Under the pieces are notes generated by a model. That model saw only the letters and a list, made by a program, of their open reading frames with translations, had not been told where the DNA came from and did not search any database. From Pseudeuparius sepicola (taxonomy: Eukaryota; Arthropoda; Insecta; Coleoptera; Anthribidae): 64,000 bases of DNA. The stretch's first letter is position 1, and each line of letters begins with the position of its first letter. Location: NCBI GenBank assembly GCA_963920635.1, contig OY987301.1, positions 46,041,820 through 46,105,819 on the forward strand, read 5' to 3'. The position numbers and the translations under genes are program-made. Shown piece after piece: positions 1-11,110 of the stretch.

Positions 1-909
1 CTGCTATTACACGTAGGTATAGAAATATACTGTACAACTTGAGTGGAATGTCCACATAGCACTCAAACGTTCTACTATTTTAAGAATAATATAGTTATTG
101 TAATAATAATAGTTTCTATACTCACAGTACCCCAAACTAGGAATACCTCAGAAGTAATTGCCTACTTGTATTTCGTCTTCATTTAACTGTGCTTGTAGCT
201 TTTTCGATTACTTGGATATTTAACCCTAAAATTATTCTGTTTTTAAGTTTTTTGCGTTTTTTCATTCATCGGTTTAATAAATTAAATTGAAAACAATAAA
301 CTAATTTTTCTCCGAATTTTAATTAATATCTTGAGAATGGTAATTGCCAGCAACGCCCAATTTGGTATATTTATTAGATCGGTACATACAATGTCCTCGT
401 ATTGTGTGAGGGGAGGGGTATTTTAGTTCTCATTTTGCTTGCTAAAAGAAATAATAAAACTTGAACGCTGAAAAAAAATGCGACACACAAGAAATATGAA
501 AGTAGGTACCTTTGCGCGAAAACAACCCTTTTTCCATGGTGCCTCTAAAATCCAAATAAGTTTTCTATTTAGAATTACAGGTGTCCAAATACTAGATCTG
601 GGGCAGATATTCCAAATTGAAAAAATGTACCGATCAACATTTTTCCTTTAAATGGTCCTGTATAAAGCAAAAAATGTTCATTCTTCAATATTGACCGGCA
701 CAATTTTTAGTATTTGTATACACTTATAACTTATAACCTATTATTTTCCCGAAACAAACTTCACATTTATTAATTCTTTGATTATGGAAATGCCCGTGTG
801 GGTCCATATTTCAATAATTTGAAATCTGATTCTCACAATCCTAATTTTTATTTTTATTATTTTTTAATACGTGATTGTACATTTTTTTTGTATTTTGCCC
901 CTACTAGTA
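1..909. other. AT-rich non-coding DNA
   Basis: No convincing exon, RNA gene or complete element was seen here. The stretch is AT-rich with short homopolymer runs. It may be intron, intergenic DNA or old repeat remains. Confidence 0.5.
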
Positions 910-911
910 TA

Positions 912-1397
912 CAGGGACCGGCAGAAAGTTGGACACAAAAATTTAATATTTTTAAACTCTGATTTCGATTAATTTAAAGTTCTAGCTGCTAATCGAACAA
1001 AATTAAAGTTTAGTAGCAAATTCATGTGTTATCAGATGATAAGTTGCGCTTAAGGTATTTTGTTTTTTTGTAATACACAGGGTGATTCTAAAAAATACAA
1101 AAAAAAATAATTTCTTTTTTGACTATGTGCCTGTGGCTTTAAATCTGACGTCCACCTTTGATTTCAAACAACTTTTGTAAGTAACTTTTTACCGTATTTT
1201 AAAAAATAAGGGTACTTTACTCTTGAGTTATTTTGATATTTTTGAATCTTCCTCGTATCCAAAAAAGAGATATTTAAATTTTGATATGTGCGTTTTGAGT
1301 TTGAAATGATGCACCAACTTTTATCAAGAATAAAATTTTCTAAGAAATTAATACTTACAAAGTTTTCCATTTGTGTCCAACTTTCTGCCGGTCACTG
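912..1397. mobile_element. TA-flanked MITE (Tc1/mariner type), 486 bp
   Basis: The ends are inverted copies: the left end reads CAGGGACCGGCAGAAAGTTG and the right end is its complement with CAGTGACC instead of CAGGGACC, followed by a shared GACACAAA. A TA dinucleotide flanks each end (910-911 and 1398-1399), the target duplication expected of Tc1/mariner elements. No transposase remnant was recognised inside, so this is a non-autonomous copy. The small open frames inside it are chance. Confidence 0.85.
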
Positions 1398-1439
1398 TAT
1401 AATGTAAGTAGCAAAACATTTTAATTTTAGCCTACATGC

Positions 1440-1473
1440 CTGATGATGTAATAAAAATTAATATTACGAAACC
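1440..1473 (+). other. Hammerhead-like motif, imperfect
   Basis: CTGATGA is followed by a six-base-pair stem (GTAATA with TATTAC, eight-base loop) and then GAAAC, the order of conserved parts in a hammerhead ribozyme. One extra T sits between CTGATGA and the stem, and stems I and III are not convincing, so activity is doubtful. It may be part of an unrecognised retroelement tail. Confidence 0.25.
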
Positions 1474-1845
1474 GGCAGCAAATGAAAATTAGAAGGATTT
1501 TGAGTACCAGACTCCAAAATGTACAGTGTTTCATTTAACCCTGTAAATATTATTTTCTTAATGTCTTGAGCGCCTTGTATATTAAGTTTTGCTTTTCGTT
1601 ATTTGAATTTTATTTGTTGGCAAGAAATTTTTTTATAAAATACTTTTTTACCAAGAAAGTAGATAAAACCCATCTGTGACATACAATTCGGGGACATAAG
1701 TATTGTACCCTGCAAAATGTTACAGAAAATCAAATATCTGGCTATAGTCAAATTATTTTAAGAAGTCCTTACTGGGACTGTCAATTGATAATTTTGCCAT
1801 CCTAAGTCGGCATTATCAATGCAGCATCCGGGTCATAAGTCCAGG

Positions 1846-2029
1846 TCAGTAACGAGCCCATTTGCACGATGAATAACTACTAATAACACGAACAAGAACA
1901 ACACAGATAACGGTAAAACTCACGAAACATACAAAACCCGCGAATATTTTCACTGCCCAAAGTTTGAACCCTTTTGAACGATCCGGAAAACCTTCACTGT
2001 CACTTTCACAATACCGAAATAAAATTTGC
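1846..2029 (-). CDS. Candidate 3' exon with one membrane segment, unrecognised
   Basis: On the minus strand an open frame runs from just after a TACTCAG splice-acceptor-like site to a TGA stop. Its product has an acidic and polar start (CESDSEGFPDRSKGF) followed by about 22 hydrophobic residues (WAVKIFAGFVCFVSFTVICV) and a short polar tail, which looks like one transmembrane helix. The region matches none of the repeats seen in the window. I do not recognise the protein. The acceptor lacks a strong pyrimidine tract and the partner exons would lie at higher coordinates. It could also be a chance frame. Confidence 0.25.
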
Positions 2030-2389
2030 CTGAGTACGCACCATAGACGCAGCGGCAAGTAGCTGATTATACATTATACCAAAATACCAAAATGAATGTG
2101 TTTCCATGACGTTTGAAATTATTATTAAAATGAGATGTAGTCATAATTATTTTTATTTGTAGCGGTATAATCGTGATTTCAATAGGGTTTTTATTTTATT
2201 ATGTTCTTTTTTTTCGTATCACTTGGGTAACTTTTCACATCATAAATCAATAAGTGACGTCATTAACTGGTTGAGACACAATATACCAATGTTATACCCA
2301 TGGTTAACAGAAAATTCCTAGGGATTTTGTGGAGAATGTCATCTGACAAAATCGGGACTTCTTACAGTAATCGGGGTATATAGTTGGAA

Positions 2390-2650
2390 TCGTCGGCCCA
2401 TAACTTCACTGGGTCTTGGCAAAGGGCTTCCCCCGACGTGGCGGAGGCGGCGGACGGCGGGAGGCGGCACGCCCGTCGCCAGCTGCCGCCGTCGACGGGA
2501 TAAGCCGGGAATCCCCCAGGCCGTGTAACCCTTGAACCCCGCCAACCCCGCCTCGGTCCGTTGACCTGCTATCGGCCACCGAATGTCAAGGTCGACCTGC
2601 CGCCTGCCGCCTGTACCTCGCGATCGGGACATCCCGCCCCTCGATTGCAA
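2390..2650. other. GC- and CpG-rich block
   Basis: This block stands out from its AT-rich surroundings, with many CG dinucleotides and GGCGG/CCGCC runs. Open frames on both strands come from the composition. It could be a CpG-rich promoter or 5' leader of a retroelement or host gene; no TATA box, splice site or known protein was recognised. Confidence 0.4.
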
Positions 2651-3109
2651 AAGAATATTTACCCCTTTCATAATAATGAAGCTGTTCCTAGTTATAATTT
2701 TGAGTGCAAAGAATGTAATGAGTCTAATCTCGCCCTCGACAATCGCCGGGTTTGCCTGAAAACTAGCATAAAAGCTTGCCGGAATAAACTCATCCTAATA
2801 ACTCCCTTTTTAGAGTTGCAACAGATTATGACTGTTGTACACAAACGACTCAGCTTCAATCTTGTATCCGAATAGTTAACTTCCTATTTCCAAAATCGAC
2901 CCAACCGCCTAATCTCTTTCTAGTCAAACTCGACACTTCAGTTTATACTTTAACTTCGAAGCCAAGGCTTCTTCGAACAACCAAAATCATCCAACCCCCA
3001 TTCCAAATATCTCTTTCAAAACAGTGGACGAGGACTCACACTATCCCCCAATCGAGGAGAGATTTTATTACACCTCCCACCTGGGGGAGACTTCCATATT
3101 AATCTTGAC

Positions 3110-3215
3110 CTGAGTATTCCGCAGGGTCTCACCACGCGACTAGTAATTCGAAGGTCCCGGGTTCAAATCCCACACAAAGCCCCTTTTCCTTTTATATTTA
3201 TCACCGATTGCCATT
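3110..3215 (+). repeat. tRNA-derived SINE fragment
   Basis: A pol III B-box-like GGTTCAAATCC follows CGAAGGTCCC at about 3158-3172. The part after it (CACACAAAG, then TATATTTATCACCGATTGCC) recurs in reverse orientation at 9718-9815, so this is a dispersed family with a tRNA-like head. The head does not fold into a clean cloverleaf, so it is not called a tRNA gene. Confidence 0.6.
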
Positions 3216-3829
3216 TTTAGTAATTATTGAACAATTTATTTAATCGACCATGTATTTATACCGGCATCCGGAGGGGTCTTCACTTGTGGGGCTAGGGACT
3301 TGGGGCCAGATAACGAACTTGTATAATATTGTATTTTAAATACGGCAACTAATAGAATTAAAGAAAACATCAAAATAGAGATCTGTTAAATTAATTAGTT
3401 AAAAAAACGCCATTTGAAAATATTATTCATATGAATGCTATTTCTGATGAAGTGATTTTTTTACATGATTGGCATTGTTACGAACAGCTTAGAAATTACA
3501 TAAATATTCTATTCGAAACGAAAAGCGTAGTTACTTGGAATATTGCATCAATACAAAGTACTTTGGAAAAAATGAAGTGAATTAAATATAAACAAAAGAC
3601 CTAAACTTAGCATTCCTGAAAACTTGAATATTCCAAATGAAATCAACAAAAACTTTTTAAGTATAAGTTTAAACAATCAACCAGTTAATTATGATGATTA
3701 CATTTTTACAACCACGACTTGAAATATCCTTTTTTTTTTCGCTTTCCGTGCTGTTGGCCAGAGAGTTATGAAGGACAATTTATTTAGTGTACCTACATTA
3801 GTGAGCAATAACTAGCGATAAGTAAATTT
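3216..3829. other. Non-coding DNA, possible LINE remains
   Basis: AT-rich sequence ahead of the reverse transcriptase relic. Short open pieces occur on the plus strand with repeated stops; they may be decayed upstream LINE coding sequence, but no family motif was identified. Confidence 0.3.
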
Positions 3830-4510
3830 AGATATCATTTTACTTTCTGTCGATAAAATCTCACCTTATCTCACTAATATTGTCAATCCCTGTTTAATTG
3901 AATCCAAGTTCCCAGATGCCTGGAAGATCTCAAAGATAGTTCCACTTCCTAAATGCATCTACTTTTACAAAACTCCGCCCAATCAGCATCTTACAACTTA
4001 CCAGTGTTACCTAAGGTGCTTGCGAAAATCATGAATCATCAAATTCGAGATCACCCTAAGGAAATATAACTTACCCCCCATATAATCAATTATGTTTTAG
4101 GCCAGGATACAGTTGTGCAACGACTCTACTGGATGTCAGTGACGATGTTATGCGGGCAACTGACTTGGGCAAAACAAGAGCACAGCTTACCCTAACATGG
4201 TAAGCTGTGACAAGAGCTCTGGTGCTCGTAGATTTTTCAAAGGCCTTCGACAAGCTCACAGTATTTTATTTTCAATTTTACACTTTATAGGCTTCTCTAT
4301 TAATGCAACAATTGAGCTTGTCAGGGACTATTTGTGTGATCGTGAGTAATATGTGGAAACCAATAAGGGTGAATCAAGTTTGGAAAGAATTTGCTGTGGA
4401 GTATCAAAATTTTGGGACCTCTTTTATTTAGCATGTATACCTGTCAACTCTGTAGCTCTTTAAAAAACTGTTCAAGTCACTTGTATGCCAATGACACTCA
4501 CACTCTCAGA
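3830..4510 (+). pseudogene. Decayed jockey-like LINE reverse transcriptase
   Basis: Frame-shifted plus-strand translation gives typical non-LTR reverse transcriptase pieces in order: FPDAWKISKIVPLPK, then YQ..LPKVLAKIMNHQIRDH, then RPGYSCATTLLDVSDDVM, then ALVLVDFSKAFDKL (the F-[SD]-[KS]-AFD catalytic block) and finally HLYANDTHTL, which sits where the YADD-type active site is expected, with N replacing the first D. Several stops and frameshifts, and the lack of endonuclease and gag parts, show a dead 5'-truncated copy. Within the RT a 29-bp hairpin has inserted at 4181-4209. Confidence 0.8.
4181..4209. mobile_element. 29-bp hairpin insertion with 7-bp target duplication
   Basis: CACAGCTTACC and GGTAAGCTGTG form an 11-bp perfect inverted repeat around seven bases. 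The insert is bracketed by direct ACAAGAG copies at 4174-4180 and 4210-4216. Removing insert plus one copy (36 bp, in frame) restores the expected spacing before the VDFSKAFD block of the surrounding reverse transcriptase, so the uninterrupted state can be inferred. No larger relative was seen in the window. Confidence 0.6.
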
Positions 4511-4800
4511 CGCGAAATTATCGCGAGAATATATATTATGCATATATCTTGACGAAAGTAGTTCTTAGTAGAGATTGTATTTTTCTATAAAAGAAATTTA
4601 CACACGAAAATCTCGCGACAAACTTATACAGTTGGATAATGTAAGACAATTATTTCAAAGTTTATTTTCTTCTTTTCAGAGTATTTAAATAAAAGCGTGT
4701 TTTTAAAAATATTTATTTACTATTAATTTATTTATTATTTTTTAGTTGTCACTGGGCATGTTTCTATTCATTTCAATTAATTCGCAATTGTTGCACAGTC
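4511..4800 (+). repeat. Right-end fragment of the AAGCTTTTATTTAA foldback family
   Basis: TCTCGCGACAA, a following AT-rich stretch and TATTTAAATAAAAGCGTGTT then TTAAAAATATTTATTTAC match in order the right arm of the palindrome at 33651-33796. The left arm and the minisatellite part of the family are missing. No coding capacity. Confidence 0.5.
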
Positions 4801-5074
4801 GCTTGCCTATATTAATTTACTACAATCTAGTTCTTCTACAAGAAGACCTTCTAGTGACTTGACCCTATTTAAAGCCACATATTATGCTTGGCCAGAGCAG
4901 CGAAGAGCTTTGACCCTGCATTTTGTGTACTGTGCGCAAGCCTAGCATAATATAAACGGGCTATTATAATTGAATGCGTATCCACAATTTCGCGTCTATG
5001 CTATTCAACATCGAGGAGTTCCCTCGCTGATAGTACATCATGAGAAATTCGAGCAATTTGAGCCATAAGTAGTT

Positions 5075-6495
5075 TTTTAGGGGGTTAAAGGGGCGTTTTT
5101 CAGTTTGTTGCCATTATCTCGAAAAGTACCTAGCACTTTTTAGACAAAAATAGTCATCAGCAAAAATATTTGTTATAAAATTCTACACAAAAATGCAATG
5201 TCTCTATTTTTGAACAATTGCGTACCTACTCTTTTCCCGATTATCTTAGGGGTAAGAGTACTAGGCGGGCTTTTTTTATGTGGTATCCCCAGTAGTCCTA
5301 ATCTACATCTGACACTCAAAGCAACCCTTTGCATTGATTATTCGTTCTCTTCTTTCTTCTACTATATCTTCATCTATATATCCATTGTTACTAACTATTT
5401 CTTCCGTAGTGGCGTTCAAACAGGATTGATTACGGCAATGCCAGCATACTGCAGAATAGCGGAGACCTCGTTTTCTGCAGCTACAACTAGCGTTACAGCC
5501 TTTGGTACAGTTGCAGAATATAGTATTGTATCTTCCATCCCCAGTCTTCAGGATTTAACTCATTATCGAGCCATTTTGGACCTGGAGATACACTCTAAAT
5601 AAATGCTGTTGTGCTGCACTGAATGTGGGTGGTAGATTGGAAAATTTCACTGGTCTGTGTGAGTGTGATTGCCTTTACTGAAGACTGGGGATAGAAGATC
5701 ATCAACAATAGATTGTAACCTATTCAAAACGTCTTGTAACCGGCTCCCCATGATTTGATCAATACTATATTCTGTAAATGTACCAAAGTAACGTGAGTTG
5801 TACTTGCAGAACACTACTAGGTCTCCGCTGTTCTGCAGTATGCTGGAATTACAATGGGCGATCTTGTTTGAACACCACAACGGAAGAAATAGTTAGTAAC
5901 AACGGAAATATAGATGAAGATATGATACCATCAACTGATCAGCCAATTGACGAAGCTGTTTATGAAGAGGGCGATGAGAGTTGTATCTGGTGGAGGAGAA
6001 TGAATGATTTATGCAAAGGATTGTTTTGAGTGTCAGATGTGGACTAGGCCTACTGCCTACTCTACTACTAGATCTCCCCTGTTCTGCAGTATGCGAGCAT
6101 TGCCGTGGGCAATCTGGTTGGATACCATCATCTGATCAGCCAATAATTGACGAAGCTCTTTATAAAGAGGACGATGAAGGTGACACAGAATTAGATCTGG
6201 CGGAGGAGAGCGAATGATTTATGCAAAGGGTTGCATTGAGTGTCAGATATGGATTAGGCCTACTGGGGATACCACACAAATAAAGCCCGCCTATATAGTA
6301 CTCTACCCCTGCGGTGATGTGGAAAAGAATACGCATTTGTTCAAACAATACAGACATTGTATCTTTCCGCAACTTTAACTCGAAAACGATTGATCCTACG
6401 AAAAAAAGTGTAATGATCTTTTGCTCATGACTATCTTTGTCGAAAAAGTGATACTTTTCGAGATAAAAACTGAAAAACTACCCTTTAACCCTTGT
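5075..6495. mobile_element. Foldback element with long inverted arms
   Basis: The left arm (about 5075-5350) and right arm (about 6210-6495) are diverged inverted copies of each other. Markers are GGTTAAAGG..TTTTTCAGTTT, ATCTCGAAAAGTA, AGGCGGGCTTT and GTGGTATCCCCAGTAG, each present once per arm in opposite orientation. The centre has further internal copies: a block with TTCTGCAGTATGC appears near 5830 and 6080 forward and near 5450 reversed. Open frames up to 134 codons here follow arm sequence and are not supported as genes. No target duplication could be fixed. Confidence 0.7.
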
Positions 6496-6980
6496 TTATG
6501 GAATCCATATTTAGCCAATGTGTGACAGAGTCATAAGAATACAAAAGCAATATTGGATACAAACAGATGGCCCTAAAAATTAAAATTGCAGCAACTATGG
6601 TAGTCATTGCCTACAATTTTTTTCTATTAAAATCTATCAAAAAACAACTGAACAACTTTTTTTGCAAAAACAGCTTTCTCGTAATTTTTTTCATTCGAAA
6701 TGTCTTCATTTACTGGGCTAAATAAGAATTCTAAGTATTTAATATTTAATTCTTGGATATCCTAATAAATCTCTAACCTCATACTAGCCCTTAATAGTTC
6801 CTTCATGAAATAATAAATTGGAGTAAGGTTCCGTGAACTCAAAAGATACTCCAGCAAAGCAATTATCAATCAGAAATATTGACATTTTTGATAACATTTT
6901 TGAAAGAAAAAGTCAATATTTCCTTGCACTTAGTCGTTGCCAGGCAACGGAAAGTAACTGTTGGGAAATATTTATTTTTG
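6496..6980. other. Non-coding DNA with a dispersed repeat fragment
   Basis: About 6660-6720 (AGCTTTCTCGTAATTT, then TTTACTGG) resembles 11150-11215, so a short dispersed repeat is present. Otherwise nothing is seen except CGTTGCCAGGCAACG, a short perfect palindrome near 6930. Confidence 0.4.
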
Positions 6981-6982
6981 TA

Positions 6983-7009
6983 CTGTAAGGAAATATTATT
7001 TCCTTACAG
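6983..7009. repeat. Perfect 12-bp hairpin
   Basis: CTGTAAGGAAAT and ATTTCCTTACAG flank a three-base loop. It is too short for a MITE with visible duplication; its origin is unknown. Confidence 0.6.
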
Positions 7010-7101
7010 TTATTTATAAACTAAAAAAATGATTGAGAACAAGTTTTTCGAAATTTATGTTCTTTGAGTAATTTTCGATTTTCGGAAAAATAGTATGTAT
7101 A

Positions 7102-7208
7102 CCTCGTAGGAAAAGCCACATTCCCCGACTCCGTATTGCCAGTCTCGGCTTACGCCTCGACAGGCAATCTTTACGGTCGTCCGGGAATGTTCAGCTTTTC
7201 CTACTAGG
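7102..7208. mobile_element. About 107-bp hairpin MITE
   Basis: CCTCGTAGGAAAAGC at the left and GCTTTTCCTACTAGG at the right are inverted copies, continued inward by CATTCCC, CGT and ATTGCC on both arms. It is GC-richer than its surroundings and has a small central loop. No clear target duplication was found. Confidence 0.55.
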
Positions 7209-7404
7209 TACACAATGTACTATTTATTTCTAAGTAATAATTTCATTATTTGTTAAAAGACAATAATTATTGTGGTGTGCCGTCTATCTTCAAAATTTCC
7301 TAAACGATTTCGAAAAAACAAACTGGTTTTATTATTACATTTAAATGACAAAATAAGTAGATTTTTTATTATTTTCCGCATTAAACAATCATCATGATGA
7401 TGAT

Positions 7405-9404
7405 TAAAGACCGGATTTTATGTAATTGCATATTTTATGCATATTTTGCATATATCTTCAAATTTGGTCATTTAATGCATATGTAGGATTTCTTTGCATA
7501 TCTTGCATATTTACGTAGTAGTTTCTATTTTGGCAAGTAGAAATAATTGTCCTTTACTTAACATGGGCATTCGGACAGGTAGGTGCCCCAGCTTAATACC
7601 TACATAAAGCCATAAAAGTTTAAACCCAACAATACAATAAACAATAATCCAAAAATATGCAGGTAAATATTAATTTAAATAATTTAATAGATTTTTATAG
7701 CTTTGTTAAGCTCAGGTTTGAATACCTACCTGCGCCTCTACTATAAATTATTTGCATCCTTTTTGAAATTACTAGTATCACTACTATCAGTGTGGTTGCA
7801 ATAGTCCGAACACCTAAAGTGTGCCCAAATAAAGTGAAAGTGAATTACGTAGTGAACATGCCAAAAATTCAAAGTGCCTCGTGGATTAAACCGTATCCAG
7901 AACTTATTTTGGATGGCGATCGCATTTTTTGCAAGGCTTGTTCAAAAATTGTTTCCTGCTCGAAGAAATTCTAAGTAGACCAGCACGCCAAGACGCCGTC
8001 CCACATTTCTAAGGCTAACAGAATCAAATCGGGTCCTGTTCAGTCAACGTTGAAGCAAGCTTTGGAAGTCAGCAGTAATCAACACCATGGGCAGACCGAA
8101 TTTAAAGAAGATTTGTGCAGAATGTTTTTGGCTGCGAATATTCCTCTCCACAAGATGGCCAACCCTCAAGTGAAGGCATTTCTGCAAAAGTACTGCAAAT
8201 TTAACACTCCAGATGAATCTACATTAAGAAAAAACGTCGTTGGAAAGTATGCTTCAGTGATAGAAGAAATTAAGAAAGAAATTGCAGATAACTACATATA
8301 TATTATTTTTGACGAAACAACTGATGCTTGCGGTCGTTACATAGCTAATCTAATGATTGGAAAACTTTCTGAAGAACCTGGAAAACCTCATCTTATAGCA
8401 GTAAAAGAATTTGACAGTTACCCGTTATATTCAAGAAACATTAACACATTTCTATCTGCCACATCCAGTCCCTACAGATAAAATTCTTATTCTGTTGTCC
8501 GATGCTGCACCGTATATGTTAAAGGCAGGGCGGAATTTAAAAATATTTTATGAAAATTTAATTCATATATTTATATTCTAGCCCATGGATTAGGGTTGCA
8601 GATACCATTAGAACTTCCTTCCCATTGGTCAATGATTTAATTGCTAATGGGAAGAAAATTTTTTTTAAAGGCCCCATTGAGTGTAGTTTTATAAATCGTA
8701 TTTATCTGAAACACCATTACCACCTGAGCCTGTTGTCACTAGGTGGGGCACCTGGATTCGAGCCGCAATATTTTATGCAGATAATTTCCAAAGTAACTAT
8801 AGTTTTGTACCAGAAAATATTTTAAAATTAGAAGGAATGTCTAAAAGCCTGCCAGAGTCAATAGAGATAGTAGAAAAATTTATATATAATTGTAAGCAAG
8901 TGCGAGGTGAAGTAGGAAAGGCCGTAGCTACGAAGTTAGAAGGGGTAATTGAAAGAAATTCGGGTTATAATGTTTTAGTTCTGGCTTCAAATGTAATGTC
9001 CGGTATAACTTTAGAAAATTTGGATATTGAACCGGCTTTAATTCCAAACTTAAAATTTTGTCCTGTAACTTCGGTTGATGTAGAAAGATCATTTTCTTTA
9101 TATCAACATATTCTTAGTGACCGAAACATAATTTTACAGTAGGAAACCTTGAAACACATATTGTTACTAGTGCATTTTACAATATTTCAGATTGATCTTG
9201 TAGTTTAGTATTAAGTTACGTTTATGCATATATTTATACAATAATGTAAACTATGTAATACATGTTTAAAATTCGTTTATTTATTTATTTTAATAATTTT
9301 GCCAAAGAAAAGCCATGGAATTAGACATTGCATATTTCATGGTGCTTTTGCATAAATCATGCGCATATTATAAAGGTTTTTGATTGCATATAATCCGGTC
9401 TTTA
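7405..9404 (+). mobile_element. 2.0-kb hAT element with broken transposase
   Basis: Terminal repeats begin TAAAGACCGGAT and are flanked by identical 8-bp ATGATGAT (7397-7404 and 9405-9412), the duplication length of hAT elements. The target is a simple GAT repeat, which weakens that single argument. Many GCATAT/ATGCATA motifs lie just inside both ends, like subterminal transposase-binding repeats. The interior holds a broken hAT transposase on the plus strand. The hAT at 42216-45491 has a related end (TAAAGGGCGGAATATATGCA) and the same subterminal motif. Confidence 0.85.
7858..9190 (+). pseudogene. hAT transposase pseudogene
   Basis: The likely start is ATG 7858. A CxxC..H zinc-finger-like N-terminus is seen (FCKACSKIV, then DQHAKTPSH across an in-frame TAA at 7972 where CAA is likely ancestral). 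Next comes QSTLKQALEV, an IIFDETTDACGRYIANLMIG block typical of the hAT RNase H fold (first catalytic D within FDETTD), a frameshift near 8455, PTDKILILLSDAAPYM with a second conserved DAAPYM region, further frame changes and the C-terminal PVTSVDVERSFSLYQHIL, the hAT dimerisation motif. The layout resembles the CGG-binding-protein-like hAT group. It is inactive as it stands. Confidence 0.85.
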
Positions 9405-9493
9405 ATGATGATGATAATGATAACATATAAAAATAAGTAATGCCCCATGGAGTATGTTGAGCTCAACTTATATTATATTGCCACATTCGGAAG

Positions 9494-9600
9494 TGCACTT
9501 TTTTGGCCGAGAAGGTTGTTTAAAGACCGACGCAACGCGGGCATTGCCTCGGTCGTTAAAAGTAACTCCGAGGCCAAAAAGAGCTTGCAAGTATTACATT
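9494..9600. mobile_element. About 107-bp hairpin MITE
   Basis: TGCACTTTTTTGGCC at the left pairs with GGCCAAAAAGAGCTTGCA at the right, and CGAG, TTTAAAGACCGACGCAA and TTGCCTCGGTCGTTAAA continue the pairing inward. The element is compact, GC-richer than its flanks and non-coding; short open frames in it are chance. It resembles the 7102-7208 hairpin in form, not clearly in sequence. Confidence 0.55.
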
Positions 9601-9717
9601 TTTCCTGCTACCGACAATTTCAGATTACAGGTACTTTGAATTAAACTCTAAGTGTACTATGGACTAGATTGTGAGTAGGTAATAATCTTCATAATAACCT
9701 TTGGTCAATTAATCGGC

Positions 9718-9815
9718 AATCGGTGATAAATATAAGACGCCTAATGCAGCGATAATAAAAATAAATAAAAAAGTTGGTCTTTGTGTGTGATTTGAACCCA
9801 TTTGGCCGACTTCGT
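9718..9815 (-). repeat. tRNA-derived SINE fragment, second copy
   Basis: On the minus strand, GGGTTCAAATCACACACAAAG and TATATTTATCACCGATTGCC match the 3110-3215 repeat in the same order. An ACAGGGTGATTCAGTTCC sequence lies upstream at about 9853-9873 and looks like a Tc1/mariner-type end, but its partner end was not found. Confidence 0.55.
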
Positions 9816-9874
9816 ATCTGGTATCTACGGTTTCCGAGATCTCCATGTTGAGCACCGGAACTGAATCACCCTGT

Positions 9875-10650
9875 AGAAAACAAGATTGGAAATGTTCTCA
9901 ACCTGTGAAACTACATTTTTTCTAGAGTTGCGTTTGATTTTTTAATAGTTCAGCGTTAAGGTCAGATGTACAGATGTTCTTTGTGTTCCTCGTTCCTTTG
10001 GAAAATGATATCCAGTTCTCGTCAAAGATACATTTCATGCTATATAAAAAATACTACCTAATTGGAAAAACCGCGATTTAAAACAATTAACGCAAATAGA
10101 AATGCCAGCGGGACCAACAGAAGTAATTCCAAGTATTGCATGGCCGCCTTGTCGCACATAAAGTACGAAAATTGAAACATAAGTGAAACGCAGGGGGAGC
10201 TCTATTCAGCCCTCCAGTAATGGCCGCTTTGTATTCCGAACAGGTCTGGCGGAAATGGGAAATATTATTTTCTTTACATCACTTCTTCCCGTGTAATGTT
10301 CTGCTGCGAATGGACGACCAGCGTCGTATGTTTTTAAGAGTTTCCCTGCACCTGGAATAACTGTTAAGATCGCAGTTTTAAATATAAAATAAAACTTTGG
10401 ACTAGGGTTATGGTATTTTTGAAGAAAAGAGACAGAGTGCTTTTCCGGGAGTTAAATCTCAAGTCAGGTTTCACCCAAGCCTCCTCTCTTTTAATTTAAA
10501 GTGCTCTGTATATTGTAAGGGAAATTTTGTTATTTACATTGGAACATAATAAGCAAACAACACAAGGAGATTTAAATAGTATTTCAGCAAACCAATGCCT
10601 TTATGCTGTGTCAAATAAAAGAGCACAGAATTCATTTTTTTACAAGTTTA
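9875..10650. other. Non-coding DNA
   Basis: No element or exon was recognised. The 10080-10350 part has balanced composition and no repeat signature, so it could be conserved host non-coding DNA; this is only a guess. Confidence 0.35.
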
Positions 10651-10654
10651 GTTT

Positions 10655-11110
10655 AGGTCAAATCTTGCAAACTGAATTAGAACCACTTCTTGATTGATGC
10701 AATACTCAATATTAAATAAGTACTTTCAAAATGTCCGCCATTCCAAGATGGCGAATTACATATCTACCTATTTTCTTTACAACCCCCTTAATGCGGTTAT
10801 CAAATGAAAGGGCTTGGAGAGTAGGAAACGATAAATTTAGTGACATCACACTAAATTCAATATGGCCGCCCCTCTAAGATGGCGGATTTTTTTCTTTTCA
10901 ACACCCTTAATATGGGTTTTAAATGAAAAGGCTTGAAGAGTAGAAAACGGTACAATTAGTGACATCACACTAAATTCAATAGGGCCGCCTAATATGAGTA
11001 TCAAATAAAAGGGCTTGAAGAGTAAAAAACTGATAAAGTTAGTGACATCACACTAAATTCAATATGACCACAGCTAAAAAGATGGCGGATTAATTTTCTT
11101 GCTTTCTGAT
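10655..11110. repeat. Minisatellite-type repeat, family with AAGATGGCGGA units
   Basis: The phrase TGACATCACACTAAATTCAA recurs at about 10840, 10961 and 11042, with AAGATGGCG, TATCAAATGAAAGGGCTTG and AACCCCCTTAAT between. The same units occur at 56700-57130, and a different unit but the same layout occurs at 32875-33362. The lead-in CAAATCTTGCAAACTGAATTAGAACCACT also matches 56714 onward. The terminal AAGCTTTTATTTAA hallmark is decayed here. Non-coding. Confidence 0.65.

Noticed and set aside
5198..5602. 134-codon plus-strand frame
   Set aside because: It runs through the left arm and inner repeats of a foldback element, with mirrored sequence on the other side, and has no domain.
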